Positions 1-9,800 of a stretch of 64,000 nucleotides of DNA are shown here, one piece after another. The first letter of the stretch is position 1; each line of letters begins with the position of its first letter. Under the pieces are notes generated by a model, which searched no databases, was not told the origin of the DNA, and was given only the letters and a program-made list of their open reading frames with translations. A program made the translations under genes and the position numbers. The DNA is from Streptacidiphilus sp. ASG 303 (GTDB lineage Bacteria; Actinomycetota; Actinomycetes; Streptomycetales; Streptomycetaceae): assembly GCF_020991365.1 (NCBI RefSeq), contig NZ_JAJLRA010000002.1, forward strand, positions 124,001 through 188,000, read 5' to 3'.

Positions 1-1
1 G

Positions 2-334
2 ACCCCGGACGGCCTGGCCGAGGCGGTGGCCGGGCACGCCCGGATCGGCGCGCCCGAGGAGGGCGGCGCGGACTCCCGCCGCGAGCAGGCGGGCGTGGCG
101 GACGCCGACCCGGCGCTGCTGGCGGAGCTGCGGACGGCCGTCGCCGCGTACGAGGAGCGGTTCGGCCACGCCTTCCTCATCCGGGCGACCGGCCGCACGG
201 CCGCCGAGATGCTGGCCGCCGCGCGCGACCGGTACGCGAACGCCCCCGCCGCCGAGTGGGAGCACGTCCGCCGCGAGCTGGGCGGCATCAACGTGCTGCG
301 CCTGGAACGCCTGCTGGCGGGAGGGGCCCCGTGA
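2..334 (+). CDS. uraD: OHCU decarboxylase, C-terminal part (cut by window start)
   Basis: This frame is open from the window edge, so only the last ~110 residues are seen. They carry the family pattern: HARIGAP, then EQAG, then ERFGHAFLIRATGRTAAEML and a C-terminal Arg/Leu helix. The enzyme decarboxylates 2-oxo-4-hydroxy-4-carboxy-5-ureidoimidazoline to S-allantoin, the last step of urate breakdown. Its TGA overlaps the GTG of the hydroxyisourate hydrolase gene (GTGA), and urate oxidase follows, so all three uricolytic steps are translationally coupled. The true N-terminus lies upstream of the window. Confidence 0.93.
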   Translation, partial: TPDGLAEAVAGHARIGAPEEGGADSRREQAGVADADPALLAELRTAVAAYEERFGHAFLIRATGRTAAEMLAAARDRYANAPAAEWEHVRRELGGINVLRLERLLAGGAP

Positions 335-711
335 CCGGCGTCTCCACCCATGTCCTGGACACCGCCCGCGGCCGCCCCGCGGCCGGCGTGGGCGTCGAGC
401 TGGCCGTGCGCGACGGGGGCGCCGCAGGGTCCGGGCCGGGCGGCGACGGCTGGCGGGTGCTGGCGGTCTCCGCCACCGACGCCGACGGCCGCTGCCGCGA
501 CCTGCCGGACGTGCCGGACGTGCCGGACGCGGGGGGCCCGGCGGGCGGCGCGGTGGTGCTGCGGCTGCGCTTCGCCACCGGCGCGTACCTCCCCGCGCCC
601 GCCTTCCTCCCGGAGGTGTCGGTGGTCTTCGCCGTCGAGCCCGGCCAGGACCACTACCACGTGCCGCTGCTGCTCAGCCCGTACGGATACTCCGTCTACC
701 GAGGGAGCTGA
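331..711 (+). CDS. uraH: 5-hydroxyisourate hydrolase
   Basis: 126 residues, transthyretin-related family. It begins with VSTHVLDTARGRPAAGV, the conserved N-terminal strand with the active-site His, and ends in the diagnostic tetrapeptide YRGS. It hydrolyses 5-hydroxyisourate, the product of urate oxidase, to OHCU. Starting at the GTG overlapping the uraD stop gives the normal family length. A short repeated Asp/Val/Pro stretch lies near residue 55, a loop that varies in the family. Six bases separate it from the urate oxidase ATG. Confidence 0.95.
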   Translation: MTGVSTHVLDTARGRPAAGVGVELAVRDGGAAGSGPGGDGWRVLAVSATDADGRCRDLPDVPDVPDAGGPAGGAVVLRLRFATGAYLPAPAFLPEVSVVFAVEPGQDHYHVPLLLSPYGYSVYRGS

Positions 712-717
712 CGACCC

Positions 718-1683
718 ATGGCCCACGTGCTCGGCCAGAACCAGTACGGCAAGGCGGAGACCCGCGTGGTCCGCGTGGTCCGCGACGGCCCCCGCCACAC
801 GGTCCGGGACCTGAACGTCTCCGTCGCCCTCTCCGGCGACCTCGACGACGTGCACCTCACGGGGAGCAACGCCCACTGCCTGCCGACCGACACGGTCAAG
901 AACACCTGCTACGCCTTCGCGGCGCAGTACGGCGTCGGCTCGCCGGAGGCGTACGGCATCCGGCTCGCCCGGCACTTCGTGGGGACGGCGGCGCCGATCC
1001 ACCGGGCCCGGGTGCGGATCGAGGAGTACGCCTGGGACCGCATCCCGGCGGGCCCGGCGGAGCCCGGCCCGGCGGAGCCCGGCACGGGGGGCGGCGGCAC
1101 TGGGGGCGGGGACCCGGCGGGCGGCGGCCCGGAGCCGGGCCACTCCTTCGTGCGGCGCGGCGGGGAGGTCCGGACCGCCGAGGTCCGGTGGGACGGGGAG
1201 CACCTCGATGTGGTGTCGGGGCTGCGCGGGCTGACGGTCATGAACACCACCGGCTCGGAGTTCCGCGGCTACCTGCGGGACCGGTACACCACGCTGGAGG
1301 AGGCGTCCGACCGCATCCTCGCCACCGAGGTCACCGCCCGCTGGCGGCACGCCCCCGCCGGCCCGGACGAGGCGGCGGCCCGCACCGACTGGGACGCGGG
1401 CTGGGCCCGGGTGCGGAGCCGGCTGCTGGAGGCGTTCGCCGGGACGTACAGCCACTCGCTGCAGGAGACCCTGCACGCCATGGGCGCCCGGGTGCTGGAC
1501 CTGGAGCCCGGCGTGGACGAGGTCCGGCTGCAGCTGCCGAACAGGCACCACTTCCCCGTCGACCTGACGCCTTTCGGCCTGGAGAACGGGAACGAGGTCT
1601 TCCATGCGGCGGACCGGCCGTACGGTCTCATCGAGGGGACCGTGCACCGCGAGGGCGCCGTGCCCGCCATCCCCGCCGACTGA
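718..1683 (+). CDS. pucL: urate oxidase (uricase)
   Basis: 321 residues. N-terminal MAHVLGQNQYGKAETRVVRV and the central TTGSEFRGYLRDRYTTLEEASDRIL block are typical of cofactor-free uricases, as is the C-terminal NRHHFPVDLTPFGLENGNEVF block. The enzyme oxidises urate with O2 to 5-hydroxyisourate and H2O2. Between the two T-fold halves (residues ~110-141) is a Gly/Pro/Glu-rich low-complexity insert with a short in-frame duplication (PAEPG twice), probably an exposed loop. ATG start seven bases after the uraH stop, with GAGGGAGC upstream as ribosome binding site. Confidence 0.96.
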   Translation: MAHVLGQNQYGKAETRVVRVVRDGPRHTVRDLNVSVALSGDLDDVHLTGSNAHCLPTDTVKNTCYAFAAQYGVGSPEAYGIRLARHFVGTAAPIHRARVRIEEYAWDRIPAGPAEPGPAEPGTGGGGTGGGDPAGGGPEPGHSFVRRGGEVRTAEVRWDGEHLDVVSGLRGLTVMNTTGSEFRGYLRDRYTTLEEASDRILATEVTARWRHAPAGPDEAAARTDWDAGWARVRSRLLEAFAGTYSHSLQETLHAMGARVLDLEPGVDEVRLQLPNRHHFPVDLTPFGLENGNEVFHAADRPYGLIEGTVHREGAVPAIPAD

Positions 1684-1734
1684 GCCCGGCCCCCGCCGAC
1701 CGGGCCGGCAGGCCCCGCACACCCAGGAGGTCCC

Positions 1735-3111
1735 GTGACCGGCCAGACCCCGCCGCGCCGCACCGTCATCGAGCACTGCGCCGTCGCCACCGTGGACGCG
1801 GAGTCCACCGAGCACGCCTCCGGGCACGTGGTGGTCGCCGACGGCGTCATCGAGGCGGTGGGGCCGGGACCGGCCCCGGCGGGCCTGGAGGGGGTGGAGC
1901 GCCGGGTGGACGGCACCGGGCACCTGCTGACGCCGGGCCTGGTCAACACCCACCACCACTTCTACCAGTGGATCACCCGGGGCCTGGCCCAGGACTCCAT
2001 CCTCTTCGACTGGCTGGTGGAGCTGTACCCGGTCTGGTCACGGATCGACGACCGCCTCGTGCACGCCGCGGCGCAGGGGTCGGTGGCGGCCCTGCTGAAG
2101 TCGGGCTGCACCACGGCCGTGGACCACCACTACGTCTTCCCGCGCGGCGGCGGCGACATCCTGGGCGCGGAGATCGAGGCCGTGGCGGAGCTGGGGCTGC
2201 GGTTCACCGCGACCCGGGGGTCGATGTCGCGCGGCCGCAGCGAGGGCGGGCTGCCGCCGGACTCGGCGGTGGAGCGCACCGAGGACATCCTCGTGGCCAG
2301 CGAGGAGGCGGTGGACCGCTGGCACGACCCGTCGTTCGGCTCGATGCTGCACGTGGCGATCGCGCCGTGCTCGCCGTTCTCGGTGACCACCGACCTGATG
2401 CGGGAGGCCGCGGAGCTGGCGCGGCGCAAGGGCGTGCGGCTGCACACCCACGGGTCGGAGACGGCCGAGGAGGAGCAGTTCTGCAAGGAGCTGTTCGGGA
2501 TGGGGCCGACGGACTACTTCGAGAGCGTCGGCTGGCTCGGCGAGGACGTGTGGATGGCGCACTGCGTCCACATGGCCGACTCCGACATCGCCAAGTTCGC
2601 CGCCACCGGGACCGGCGTCGCGCACTGCCCGTCGTCCAACGCCCGCCTGGCCGCCGGGATCGCCCGGGTGCCGGACATGCTGGCCGCCGGGGTGCCGGTG
2701 GGGCTCGGCGTGGACGGGACCGCCTCCAACGAGTCCGGGGAGCTGGGCACCGAGCTGCGCAACGCGCTGCTGGTCAACCGCCTGCGCGGCCGTCCCGACG
2801 CGCTGACGGCGCGCCAGGCGCTGCGGCTGGGCACCATGGGCGGGGCCCGGGTGCTGGGCCGGGACGCGGAGATCGGGTCCGTGGAGCCGGGGAAGCTCGC
2901 CGACCTGGCGCTGTGGCGGATCGACGGGGTGATGCACTCCTCGATCGCCGACCCGGTGGCCGCCCTCGTCATGGGCGCGCTGCCGCCGCTGAGCCTGCTG
3001 CTGGTCGGCGGGCGGCCGGTGGTGGAGGACGGGCACCTGGTACGGGCCGACGAGGAGGCCGTGGCGAAGGCGTGCGCGGCGGCGGCCCGCGAGCTGGCCT
3101 CGCGGGTCTGA
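1735..3111 (+). CDS. 8-oxoguanine deaminase-type amidohydrolase
   Basis: 458 residues, GTG start with CCAGGAGG just upstream. This is a TIM-barrel amidohydrolase of the TrzN/AtzB/guanine deaminase group. The metal-binding NTHHHF is near residue 70, the HTHGSE strand near 237, and the catalytic VDGTASNES Asp near 326. The HHHFYQWITRG signature matches proteins annotated as 8-oxoguanine deaminase or hydroxyatrazine-type aminohydrolases. It follows the three urate genes by 51 bases, so it may feed oxidised or free purine bases into the same pathway. The substrate is inferred from subgroup and context. Confidence 0.85.
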   Translation: MTGQTPPRRTVIEHCAVATVDAESTEHASGHVVVADGVIEAVGPGPAPAGLEGVERRVDGTGHLLTPGLVNTHHHFYQWITRGLAQDSILFDWLVELYPVWSRIDDRLVHAAAQGSVAALLKSGCTTAVDHHYVFPRGGGDILGAEIEAVAELGLRFTATRGSMSRGRSEGGLPPDSAVERTEDILVASEEAVDRWHDPSFGSMLHVAIAPCSPFSVTTDLMREAAELARRKGVRLHTHGSETAEEEQFCKELFGMGPTDYFESVGWLGEDVWMAHCVHMADSDIAKFAATGTGVAHCPSSNARLAAGIARVPDMLAAGVPVGLGVDGTASNESGELGTELRNALLVNRLRGRPDALTARQALRLGTMGGARVLGRDAEIGSVEPGKLADLALWRIDGVMHSSIADPVAALVMGALPPLSLLLVGGRPVVEDGHLVRADEEAVAKACAAAARELASRV

Positions 3112-3342
3112 CGGGGCCGGGGCCGGCCCGGCGGGACGCCCCGGGCCGGCCCTCCGGGGCGGCCGGGACCCGGGACCGGCCCGCCCCCGCTCCGCCGCCC
3201 CCGCCGGTCCTGCGGACGCGTGCGGCGCGTGGGCCCGTTATCCGGCCCGGATCCGGTCGGCGGGCGCAGCCGGCCCCCGGGCCGGTCCTGCCGCTCCCCC
3301 GGCGCGGGCGCCCGCGGCGCTCCTGCGCCCGCGGACCCGCCG

Positions 3343-4158
3343 TCAGGCTCGGCAGAGCACCTCGCCGTGCAGCACGGCGAACCAGCCGTCGTCCGCCGCG
3401 CCCCACGCCCGCCAGCCGTCGGCGATGCGGTGCAGCTCCGCCTCGTCGGTGCGGCCCTGGGCGACGGCCTGCCGGGCGAACGCGGAGGAGGTGGTGCGCT
3501 CCGCCCACAGCCCGCCCCACCAGGCCCGCTCCTCCGGGGTCGCGTAGCACCAGGCGGACGCGGAGGCGGCGACCTCGGCGAAGCCGGCCTCCCGGGCCCA
3601 GGAGAGGAGCCGGCGCCCGGCGTCCGGTTCGCCGCCGTTGGCGGCGGCGGTGGCGCGGTACAGGTCCAGCCAGGCGCCGAGGGCGTCGGACGCCGGGTAC
3701 CAGGCCATCGCGGCGTAGTCGGAGTCCCGGGCGGCCACGGTCCCGCCGGGGCGGCAGACGCGGCGCATCTCGCGCAGCGCCCGGACCGGGTCGGCGACGT
3801 GCTGGAGCACCTGGTGGGCGTGGACGACGTCGAAGGAGCCGTCGGGGAAGGGCAGGGCGTGGACGTCGCCGGCGGCGAGGCGGACGCGGTCGCCGTCCAG
3901 GCCGCGGCCGGCGGCGGTGCGGCGGGCCTGCTCCAGCACCTCCGCCGAGGCGTCCAGGCCGGTGACGTGCCCGCCGGGGCCGACCCGCTCCGCGAGGTCG
4001 GCGGTGACGGTGCCGGGCCCGCAGCCGACGTCCAGCACGGCGGCGCCGGGGGCGAGGTGCGGCAGCAGGTACCCGGCGGAGTTCTCGGCGGTGCGCCAGG
4101 TGTGGGAGCGCAGCACGCTGGCGTGGAATCCGTGGGTGTAGACGGCGCGTGACGTCAT
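3343..4158 (-). CDS. class I SAM-dependent methyltransferase
   Basis: 271 residues. The SAM-binding motif VLDVGCGPGTVTADLA is near residues 38-53, followed by the acidic GLDAS loop and FDVVHAHQVLQHVADP, a UbiE/COQ5-like methyltransferase-11 pattern. The substrate cannot be read from the sequence. The ATG at 4158 was chosen because AAGGTGG lies just upstream on this strand; the open frame runs further but with low-complexity sequence. It is divergent from the quinone oxidoreductase gene, with 233 bases between them. Confidence 0.85.
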   Translation of the reverse strand: MTSRAVYTHGFHASVLRSHTWRTAENSAGYLLPHLAPGAAVLDVGCGPGTVTADLAERVGPGGHVTGLDASAEVLEQARRTAAGRGLDGDRVRLAAGDVHALPFPDGSFDVVHAHQVLQHVADPVRALREMRRVCRPGGTVAARDSDYAAMAWYPASDALGAWLDLYRATAAANGGEPDAGRRLLSWAREAGFAEVAASASAWCYATPEERAWWGGLWAERTTSSAFARQAVAQGRTDEAELHRIADGWRAWGAADDGWFAVLHGEVLCRA

Positions 4159-4334
4159 GGGTCCACCTTCGTCGGGGCGGGCGCGGTCGCTCCGACGATA
4201 GGGCCGCATCCCATGGAGCGAGAATCGCATATCAGCATGCGGACGGCACCCGGGGGCGCGGGGCTGCGGGCCCGCAGCCGCGCGCCGCACCGCCCTTGGG
4301 CGGACGGCCCGGGACGGGTAGGCTCGCGGCGACA

Positions 4335-4350
4335 TACCGACTGGTCGGTA
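4335..4350. promoter_or_regulatory. TetR-type palindromic operator
   Basis: TACCGAC-TG-GTCGGTA is a perfect inverted repeat with 7-bp arms, 42 bases before the start of the quinone oxidoreductase gene. The spacing and ACCGAC/GTCGGT arms are common among TetR-family sites. No regulator gene is adjacent, so the cognate protein is unknown. Confidence 0.55.
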
Positions 4351-4391
4351 ACACGTGCGTCCGGCCGGTGCCACGCATGGAGGGAGTCGCG

Positions 4392-5345
4392 GTGCGCGCG
4401 ATACAGATCACCGAGTTCGGCGGGCCCGAGGTGCTGCGGGCGGTCGACCTGCCGGACCCGCAGGCGGGGCCCGGACAGGTGCTGCTGGAGGTGTCGGCGG
4501 CGGGCGTCAACTACGCCGACACCCACGCCGTCGAGGACTCCTACCTCTCCCGGACCACCCTCCCGCTGGTGCCCGGCGCCGAGGTCGTCGGCCGCACCGC
4601 CGACGGGCGGCGGCTGGTCGCGCTCACCGACCACGGCGGCTACGCCCAGAGGGCGGCGGTGCAGGAGGCCCTGGCCCACGAGGTGCCGGACGGCGTCACC
4701 GACGGCCAGGCCCTCGCCCTGGTCGTGCAGGGCCTCACCGCCTGGCACCTGCTGCGCACCTCCGCCCGGCTCGCCCCGGGCGAGTCCGTGGTCGTGCACG
4801 CCGCGGCGGGCGGCACCGGCTCCCTCGCCGTGCAGCTGGCCAGGCACTTCGGCGCGGGCCGCGTCATCGCGACCGCCTCCTCCGAGGAGAAGCGGAAGCT
4901 GGCCCTGGAGCTGGGCGCCGACGCCGCCGTGGACCCCTCCCCCGAGGGCCTGAAGGAGCGCCTGGTCGAGGCCAACGGCGGCCACCGGGTCGACGTGGTG
5001 CTGGAGATGACCGGCGGTCCGGTCTTCGACGCCTCGCTGGAGGCGCTGGCGCCGTTCGGGCGGCTGGTGGCGTACGGCATGGCGTCCCGGACCCCCCCGA
5101 CGCCCGTGCAGGCCGCGCAGCTCATGGCCCGCTCCCGGGCGGTGGTCGGCTTCTGGCTGATGCACTGCCTCGGGCGGCCCGGGATGTACGCCGAGCCGAT
5201 GGCGGAGCTGATGCGGATGACCGCGGACGGGCTGCTGGAGCCCCGGGTCGGCGGCGTGTACGGGCTCACGGAGGCGGCCCGCGCCCACGAGGACCTGCGG
5301 GCCCGCCGCACCGTCGGCAAGCTGCTGCTCGACCCGTCGCGCTGA
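4392..5345 (+). CDS. zinc-binding dehydrogenase / quinone oxidoreductase (MDR family)
   Basis: 317 residues from the GTG at 4392, which has GGAGGGAG six bases upstream; an in-frame ATG at 4377 lies before that site and is less likely. The N-terminus MRAIQITEFGGPEVLR is typical of QOR-type enzymes. The cofactor-binding stretch HAAAGGTGSLAVQLA is near residues 134-150. There is no structural-zinc Cys cluster, as expected for NADPH:quinone reductases. Expression is probably controlled through the palindrome at 4335-4350. The natural substrate is not evident. Confidence 0.88.
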   Translation: MRAIQITEFGGPEVLRAVDLPDPQAGPGQVLLEVSAAGVNYADTHAVEDSYLSRTTLPLVPGAEVVGRTADGRRLVALTDHGGYAQRAAVQEALAHEVPDGVTDGQALALVVQGLTAWHLLRTSARLAPGESVVVHAAAGGTGSLAVQLARHFGAGRVIATASSEEKRKLALELGADAAVDPSPEGLKERLVEANGGHRVDVVLEMTGGPVFDASLEALAPFGRLVAYGMASRTPPTPVQAAQLMARSRAVVGFWLMHCLGRPGMYAEPMAELMRMTADGLLEPRVGGVYGLTEAARAHEDLRARRTVGKLLLDPSR

Positions 5346-5349
5346 GCCG

Positions 5350-5380
5350 CCGGGCGGGGGCGCGGCGCGCCCCCGCCCGG
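5350..5380. terminator. bidirectional hairpin terminator
   Basis: Perfect 14-bp stem (CCGGGCGGGGGCGC and its complement) with a 3-base loop, between the convergent quinone oxidoreductase and malate synthase genes. There is no U-tract, which is usual in these genomes. Confidence 0.65.
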
Positions 5381-5430
5381 ACCCGCCGCCCCCGTCCGGC
5401 TGCGGGTCGGCGGCCGGGCGGGCCGGCGGC

Positions 5431-7047
<1,617 letters not shown>

Positions 7048-7126
7048 GTCGGGAGGCTCCTCGGATGCGGTGCTGCGCGGACGGCTCCTGCTGCACCGGT
7101 GAGGCTAGTTCGCCCCGGCCCCGACT

Positions 7127-7141
7127 TCAACACTCTGTTGA
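7127..7141. promoter_or_regulatory. palindromic operator upstream of malate synthase
   Basis: TCAACA-CTC-TGTTGA, a perfect 6-bp inverted repeat, lies 80-94 bases before the malate synthase ATG. It sits in a promoter-like, less GC-rich stretch. An IclR-type allantoin repressor (AllR) is a reasonable candidate by function, but I did not match the site to a known consensus. Confidence 0.5.
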
Positions 7142-7242
7142 GCGGGCGTCACCCGCGGGTGCGGGGGGCGGCCGACCCCCGCACCGCCCCCGCAGCAGTA
7201 CCGCCGGCCTCCCCGGCCGGTCGCCCCCCGTCGGCGCCCCGG

Positions 7243-8391
7243 TCAGTCGCCCCGGAGGTGCTCGGCGAGCCAGGGCAGCGCCACCGGGATCTCCAGCTCC
7301 CAGGTGTGGAAGTTGTGGCCGCCGCTGGGCAGGGTGATCGAGGAGACCCGCAGCGGGGGCCGGGCGGCCGCGATGAACGCCCGGGTGGCCCGGTAGTCCG
7401 CCTCGCCCTGGCGGCTGGTGGTGACGAGCACGGGCACGTCGGGCGCGGGCAGGTGCCTGAGCCGCCACATCAGGTCGTGCCCCCGGTGCAGCCGGGCGCT
7501 GCCGTGGAAGAGGTCGCCGGTGGTCGGGTCGTGGGCGGCGCGGTAGTAGCCGGAGAGCGAGACCGCCGCCCCGTAGGCGTCCGGGTGGCGCAGGGTGAGG
7601 GAGAGGGCGCAGTAGCCGCCGGTGGAGTCCCCGATGACGCCCCAGGACCGCGGCCCGGACGCCACCCGGTAGGCGGCGGCGACGGCCCTCGGGACGTCCC
7701 GCGCGAAGTAGGTCTCGGCCTGCGGGCCGCCCGGCACGTCCACGCACTCGGTGTCGCGCGGCGGCGCGACGGTCGGCCGCAGCATCACCAGGACCGTCGG
7801 CCGCATCCGGCCCGCCTGCACCTCCCGGAGCTCCGTGCCCGGGTAGTCCAGCCGGGTGACGAGGTTGCGGGCGTCCCCCGGGTAGCCGGTGAGCACCACG
7901 GCGGCCGGCAGCCGGCGGTGCGCCTCCTGGGGCTGGAAGTACTGCGGCGGCAGGTAGACGTAGCCGTCGCTGGAGATGCCGGAGGCGCCGCCGGAGATCC
8001 GGACGTGCTCGAGCAGGCCCGACTGCCGGGGGCCGCCGGGGCCCCCCACGGGGAGCGTGCCGAGGTGCTCGACCCCGGTGGCGGTGCCGGACGGGTCCTG
8101 GGGACGCCAGCCCGCCGCCGCCCGGAAGTGGTCCTGGACCGCGACCGGCTGCCCGCCGCCGCCGGTGCCCAGCAGGTCGTCCCAGGAGGCGTAGAAGCCG
8201 AAGTAGTCGTTGCCCGCCACACCCAGCGCCGCGAGGGCGGCCAGCTGGGTGGCGACCAGGGTGCCGAGCCTGCCGAGCACGGCGGTCCAGTGCCGCCTCG
8301 CCAGGCGCGGCCACACCCAGACCGTCGCCGCTACGCAGCCCGCGGCCACGACCGCGAGGAGCACCAGCAGCCCCTGGCCCGTCAGTCCCAT
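7243..8391 (-). CDS. membrane-anchored alpha/beta-hydrolase esterase
   Basis: 382 residues. Two hydrophobic segments near the N-terminus (about residues 8-27 and 41-60) suggest membrane anchoring, followed by an extracytoplasmic esterase domain of the antigen 85/enterochelin esterase type. The nucleophile elbow GDSTGGYCAL is near residue 250, with SLSGYYRAAHD after it and a late His in SGGHNFHTWELE that would complete the triad. ATG start at 8391. Mycolyl transfer is not implied; the substrate is unknown. Confidence 0.82.
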   Translation of the reverse strand: MGLTGQGLLVLLAVVAAGCVAATVWVWPRLARRHWTAVLGRLGTLVATQLAALAALGVAGNDYFGFYASWDDLLGTGGGGQPVAVQDHFRAAAGWRPQDPSGTATGVEHLGTLPVGGPGGPRQSGLLEHVRISGGASGISSDGYVYLPPQYFQPQEAHRRLPAAVVLTGYPGDARNLVTRLDYPGTELREVQAGRMRPTVLVMLRPTVAPPRDTECVDVPGGPQAETYFARDVPRAVAAAYRVASGPRSWGVIGDSTGGYCALSLTLRHPDAYGAAVSLSGYYRAAHDPTTGDLFHGSARLHRGHDLMWRLRHLPAPDVPVLVTTSRQGEADYRATRAFIAAARPPLRVSSITLPSGGHNFHTWELEIPVALPWLAEHLRGD

Positions 8392-8572
8392 GTTCGGTCC
8401 ACTCCGTCGTCCATGCGGGTCCCCCCGGCGCTCGGACCGGCGGCGGTGCGCCGCCGGTGCTCCGGACCAGCTTCACCCGGCCCGGGGGAGGGTCCGTCGC
8501 CGCGGAGGCGGACAGCACCCCCGCCGATCGGCGGGGCTCCGCGGTTCCTCCCGACAGGAGACGGACGGGGCG

Positions 8573-8635
8573 GCGGCCCGGTTCCGCCGGACGGCCGCGA
8601 CGGGGCCGCGGCCCGGTTGCGCCGGACGGCCGCGA
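8573..8635. repeat. two 28-nt direct repeats, 35-nt period, in a 301-base gap
   Basis: The stretches 8573-8600 and 8608-8635 agree at 27 of 28 positions (GCGGCCCGGTT, then CCGGACGGCCGCGA). They occupy the leader before the MoaF-like gene at 8693. Apart from this the gap 8392-8692 shows a small hairpin around CCCGCCGATCGGCGGG and no supported gene. Confidence 0.7.
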
Positions 8636-8692
8636 TATCGTCGCCGGGGGCGGCCGGACGCCGTCCGCCGCCTACCCGGGAGCCGCAGCACC

Positions 8693-9028
8693 ATGAGCGA
8701 CAGCGCACCGCCCCCGGCCTTCGCCGGCCGGACCTTCCTCTTCCGCGTCGACAACGGGGCGGAGTTCCGCAACACCTACTCCGCCGACGGCGGGCGCCTC
8801 CGCTGGGAGGGGCTGGGCGAGTCGGCGGGCCAGTGGGACGACGTGGCGCTGCACGTCGCGGAGGTCGGGCCGCAGCTGTACTTCGTGAACTGGACCGAGC
8901 GCAGCGGCCTCACCGTCAGCCACGTGATGGACCTCTCCGCCCTCACCGTGCGCGTCTTCTGGACGTACGAGGGCGCGGGCGGCCGGGTGGGCGAGCTGCA
9001 CACGGGCACCCTGGAGCCCGTCGGCTGA
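8693..9028 (+). CDS. small MoaF/lipocalin-like protein
   Basis: 111 residues. FRVDNGAEFRNTYSADGGRLRWE followed by QLYFVNWTERSGLTVSHVMDL and VFWTYEG is the pattern of the C-terminal MoaF / phenolic-acid-decarboxylase-like beta-barrel domain. This small calycin fold is found alone in many actinomycetes. No catalytic role can be assigned. The ATG is preceded by a poor ribosome binding site (GGGAGCC). The gene is monocistronic, bounded by the hairpin at 9052-9096. Confidence 0.7.
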   Translation: MSDSAPPPAFAGRTFLFRVDNGAEFRNTYSADGGRLRWEGLGESAGQWDDVALHVAEVGPQLYFVNWTERSGLTVSHVMDLSALTVRVFWTYEGAGGRVGELHTGTLEPVG

Positions 9029-9051
9029 GCGGCGCCGCAGTGCGGCGCACG

Positions 9052-9096
9052 GCTGCGCCCCGCCCCCGTCGGACGACGACGGGGGCGGGGCGCAGC
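9052..9096. terminator. bidirectional hairpin terminator
   Basis: 19-bp perfect stem with a 7-base loop between the convergent MoaF-like and SLT genes. The right arm reads GACGGGGGCGGGGCGCAGC. Confidence 0.75.
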
Positions 9097-9140
9097 TGCT
9101 GGGGGGCGGGCCGTCCGGGGCCGGACGGGCCGGGGGCCGG

Positions 9141-9800
9141 TCAGTACCAGTGGTGCGTCTGCCAGAAGGCCCAGGCGGCGTTCGGGCTGCCGTAGCGCTC
9201 GTTCATGTAGGCGAGGCCCCAGCGGATCTGGGTGGCCGGGTTGGTCCGCCAGTCGGAGGCGACGGAGGCCATCTTCGAGCCGGGCAGGGCCTGGACCAGG
9301 CCGTAGGCGCCGGAGGAGGCGTTGGTGGCCCGGAAGTTCCAGTCGCTCTCGTGCGTGACGATGGCGTCGAAGGCGGCCCACTGGTCGGCGGGGACCATGG
9401 TGCGGGCGAGGGCGCGCACGCCGCTCGGGCTGGTGTCGGTGACCGGCGCGAGGACGGAGCGCTCCGCGGAGCGGGAGGCGGCCTGGGCGGCCTCGTGGGC
9501 CGCGACGCGCGCCTGGGTGTTCAGGCGGGCGATGTGCAGGCGGTGCAGGCGGGCCTGCTCGGCGCGGGCGGCGGTGTTGGCGGCCTCGCGGGCGGCGGTG
9601 TTGGCGTGCGCGATGTGCAGCACGTGCAGGTGGTGCAGGTGGGCCTGGTGCGCCACATGGGCCTGGTGCGCCGAGGCGGGGGCCGGGGTGGCCGCCGAGG
9701 CGCTCGCCGGCGCGGCCAGGGCCGCGACGGAGGCCAGGCCCGCGGCGGTGGCGGCGAGGGCGGTACTCCGGCGCAGGCCGGTCACGGAGGGAAGACGCAT
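9141..9800 (-). CDS. secreted transglycosylase SLT-domain protein
   Basis: 219 residues from the ATG at 9800, which has GAGG nine bases upstream. The signal peptide (RRSTALAATAAGLASVAALAAPASASA) is followed by a His/Ala/Arg-rich, probably helical linker. The C-terminal lytic-transglycosylase-like module has THESDWNFRATNASSGAYGLVQALPGSKM, with the catalytic Glu in HESDW, and ends RYGSPNAAWAFWQTHHWY. It is expected to act on peptidoglycan outside the cell. The linker has about 20 His or Ala-His pairs, unusually repetitive. Confidence 0.88.
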   Translation of the reverse strand: MRLPSVTGLRRSTALAATAAGLASVAALAAPASASAATPAPASAHQAHVAHQAHLHHLHVLHIAHANTAAREAANTAARAEQARLHRLHIARLNTQARVAAHEAAQAASRSAERSVLAPVTDTSPSGVRALARTMVPADQWAAFDAIVTHESDWNFRATNASSGAYGLVQALPGSKMASVASDWRTNPATQIRWGLAYMNERYGSPNAAWAFWQTHHWY

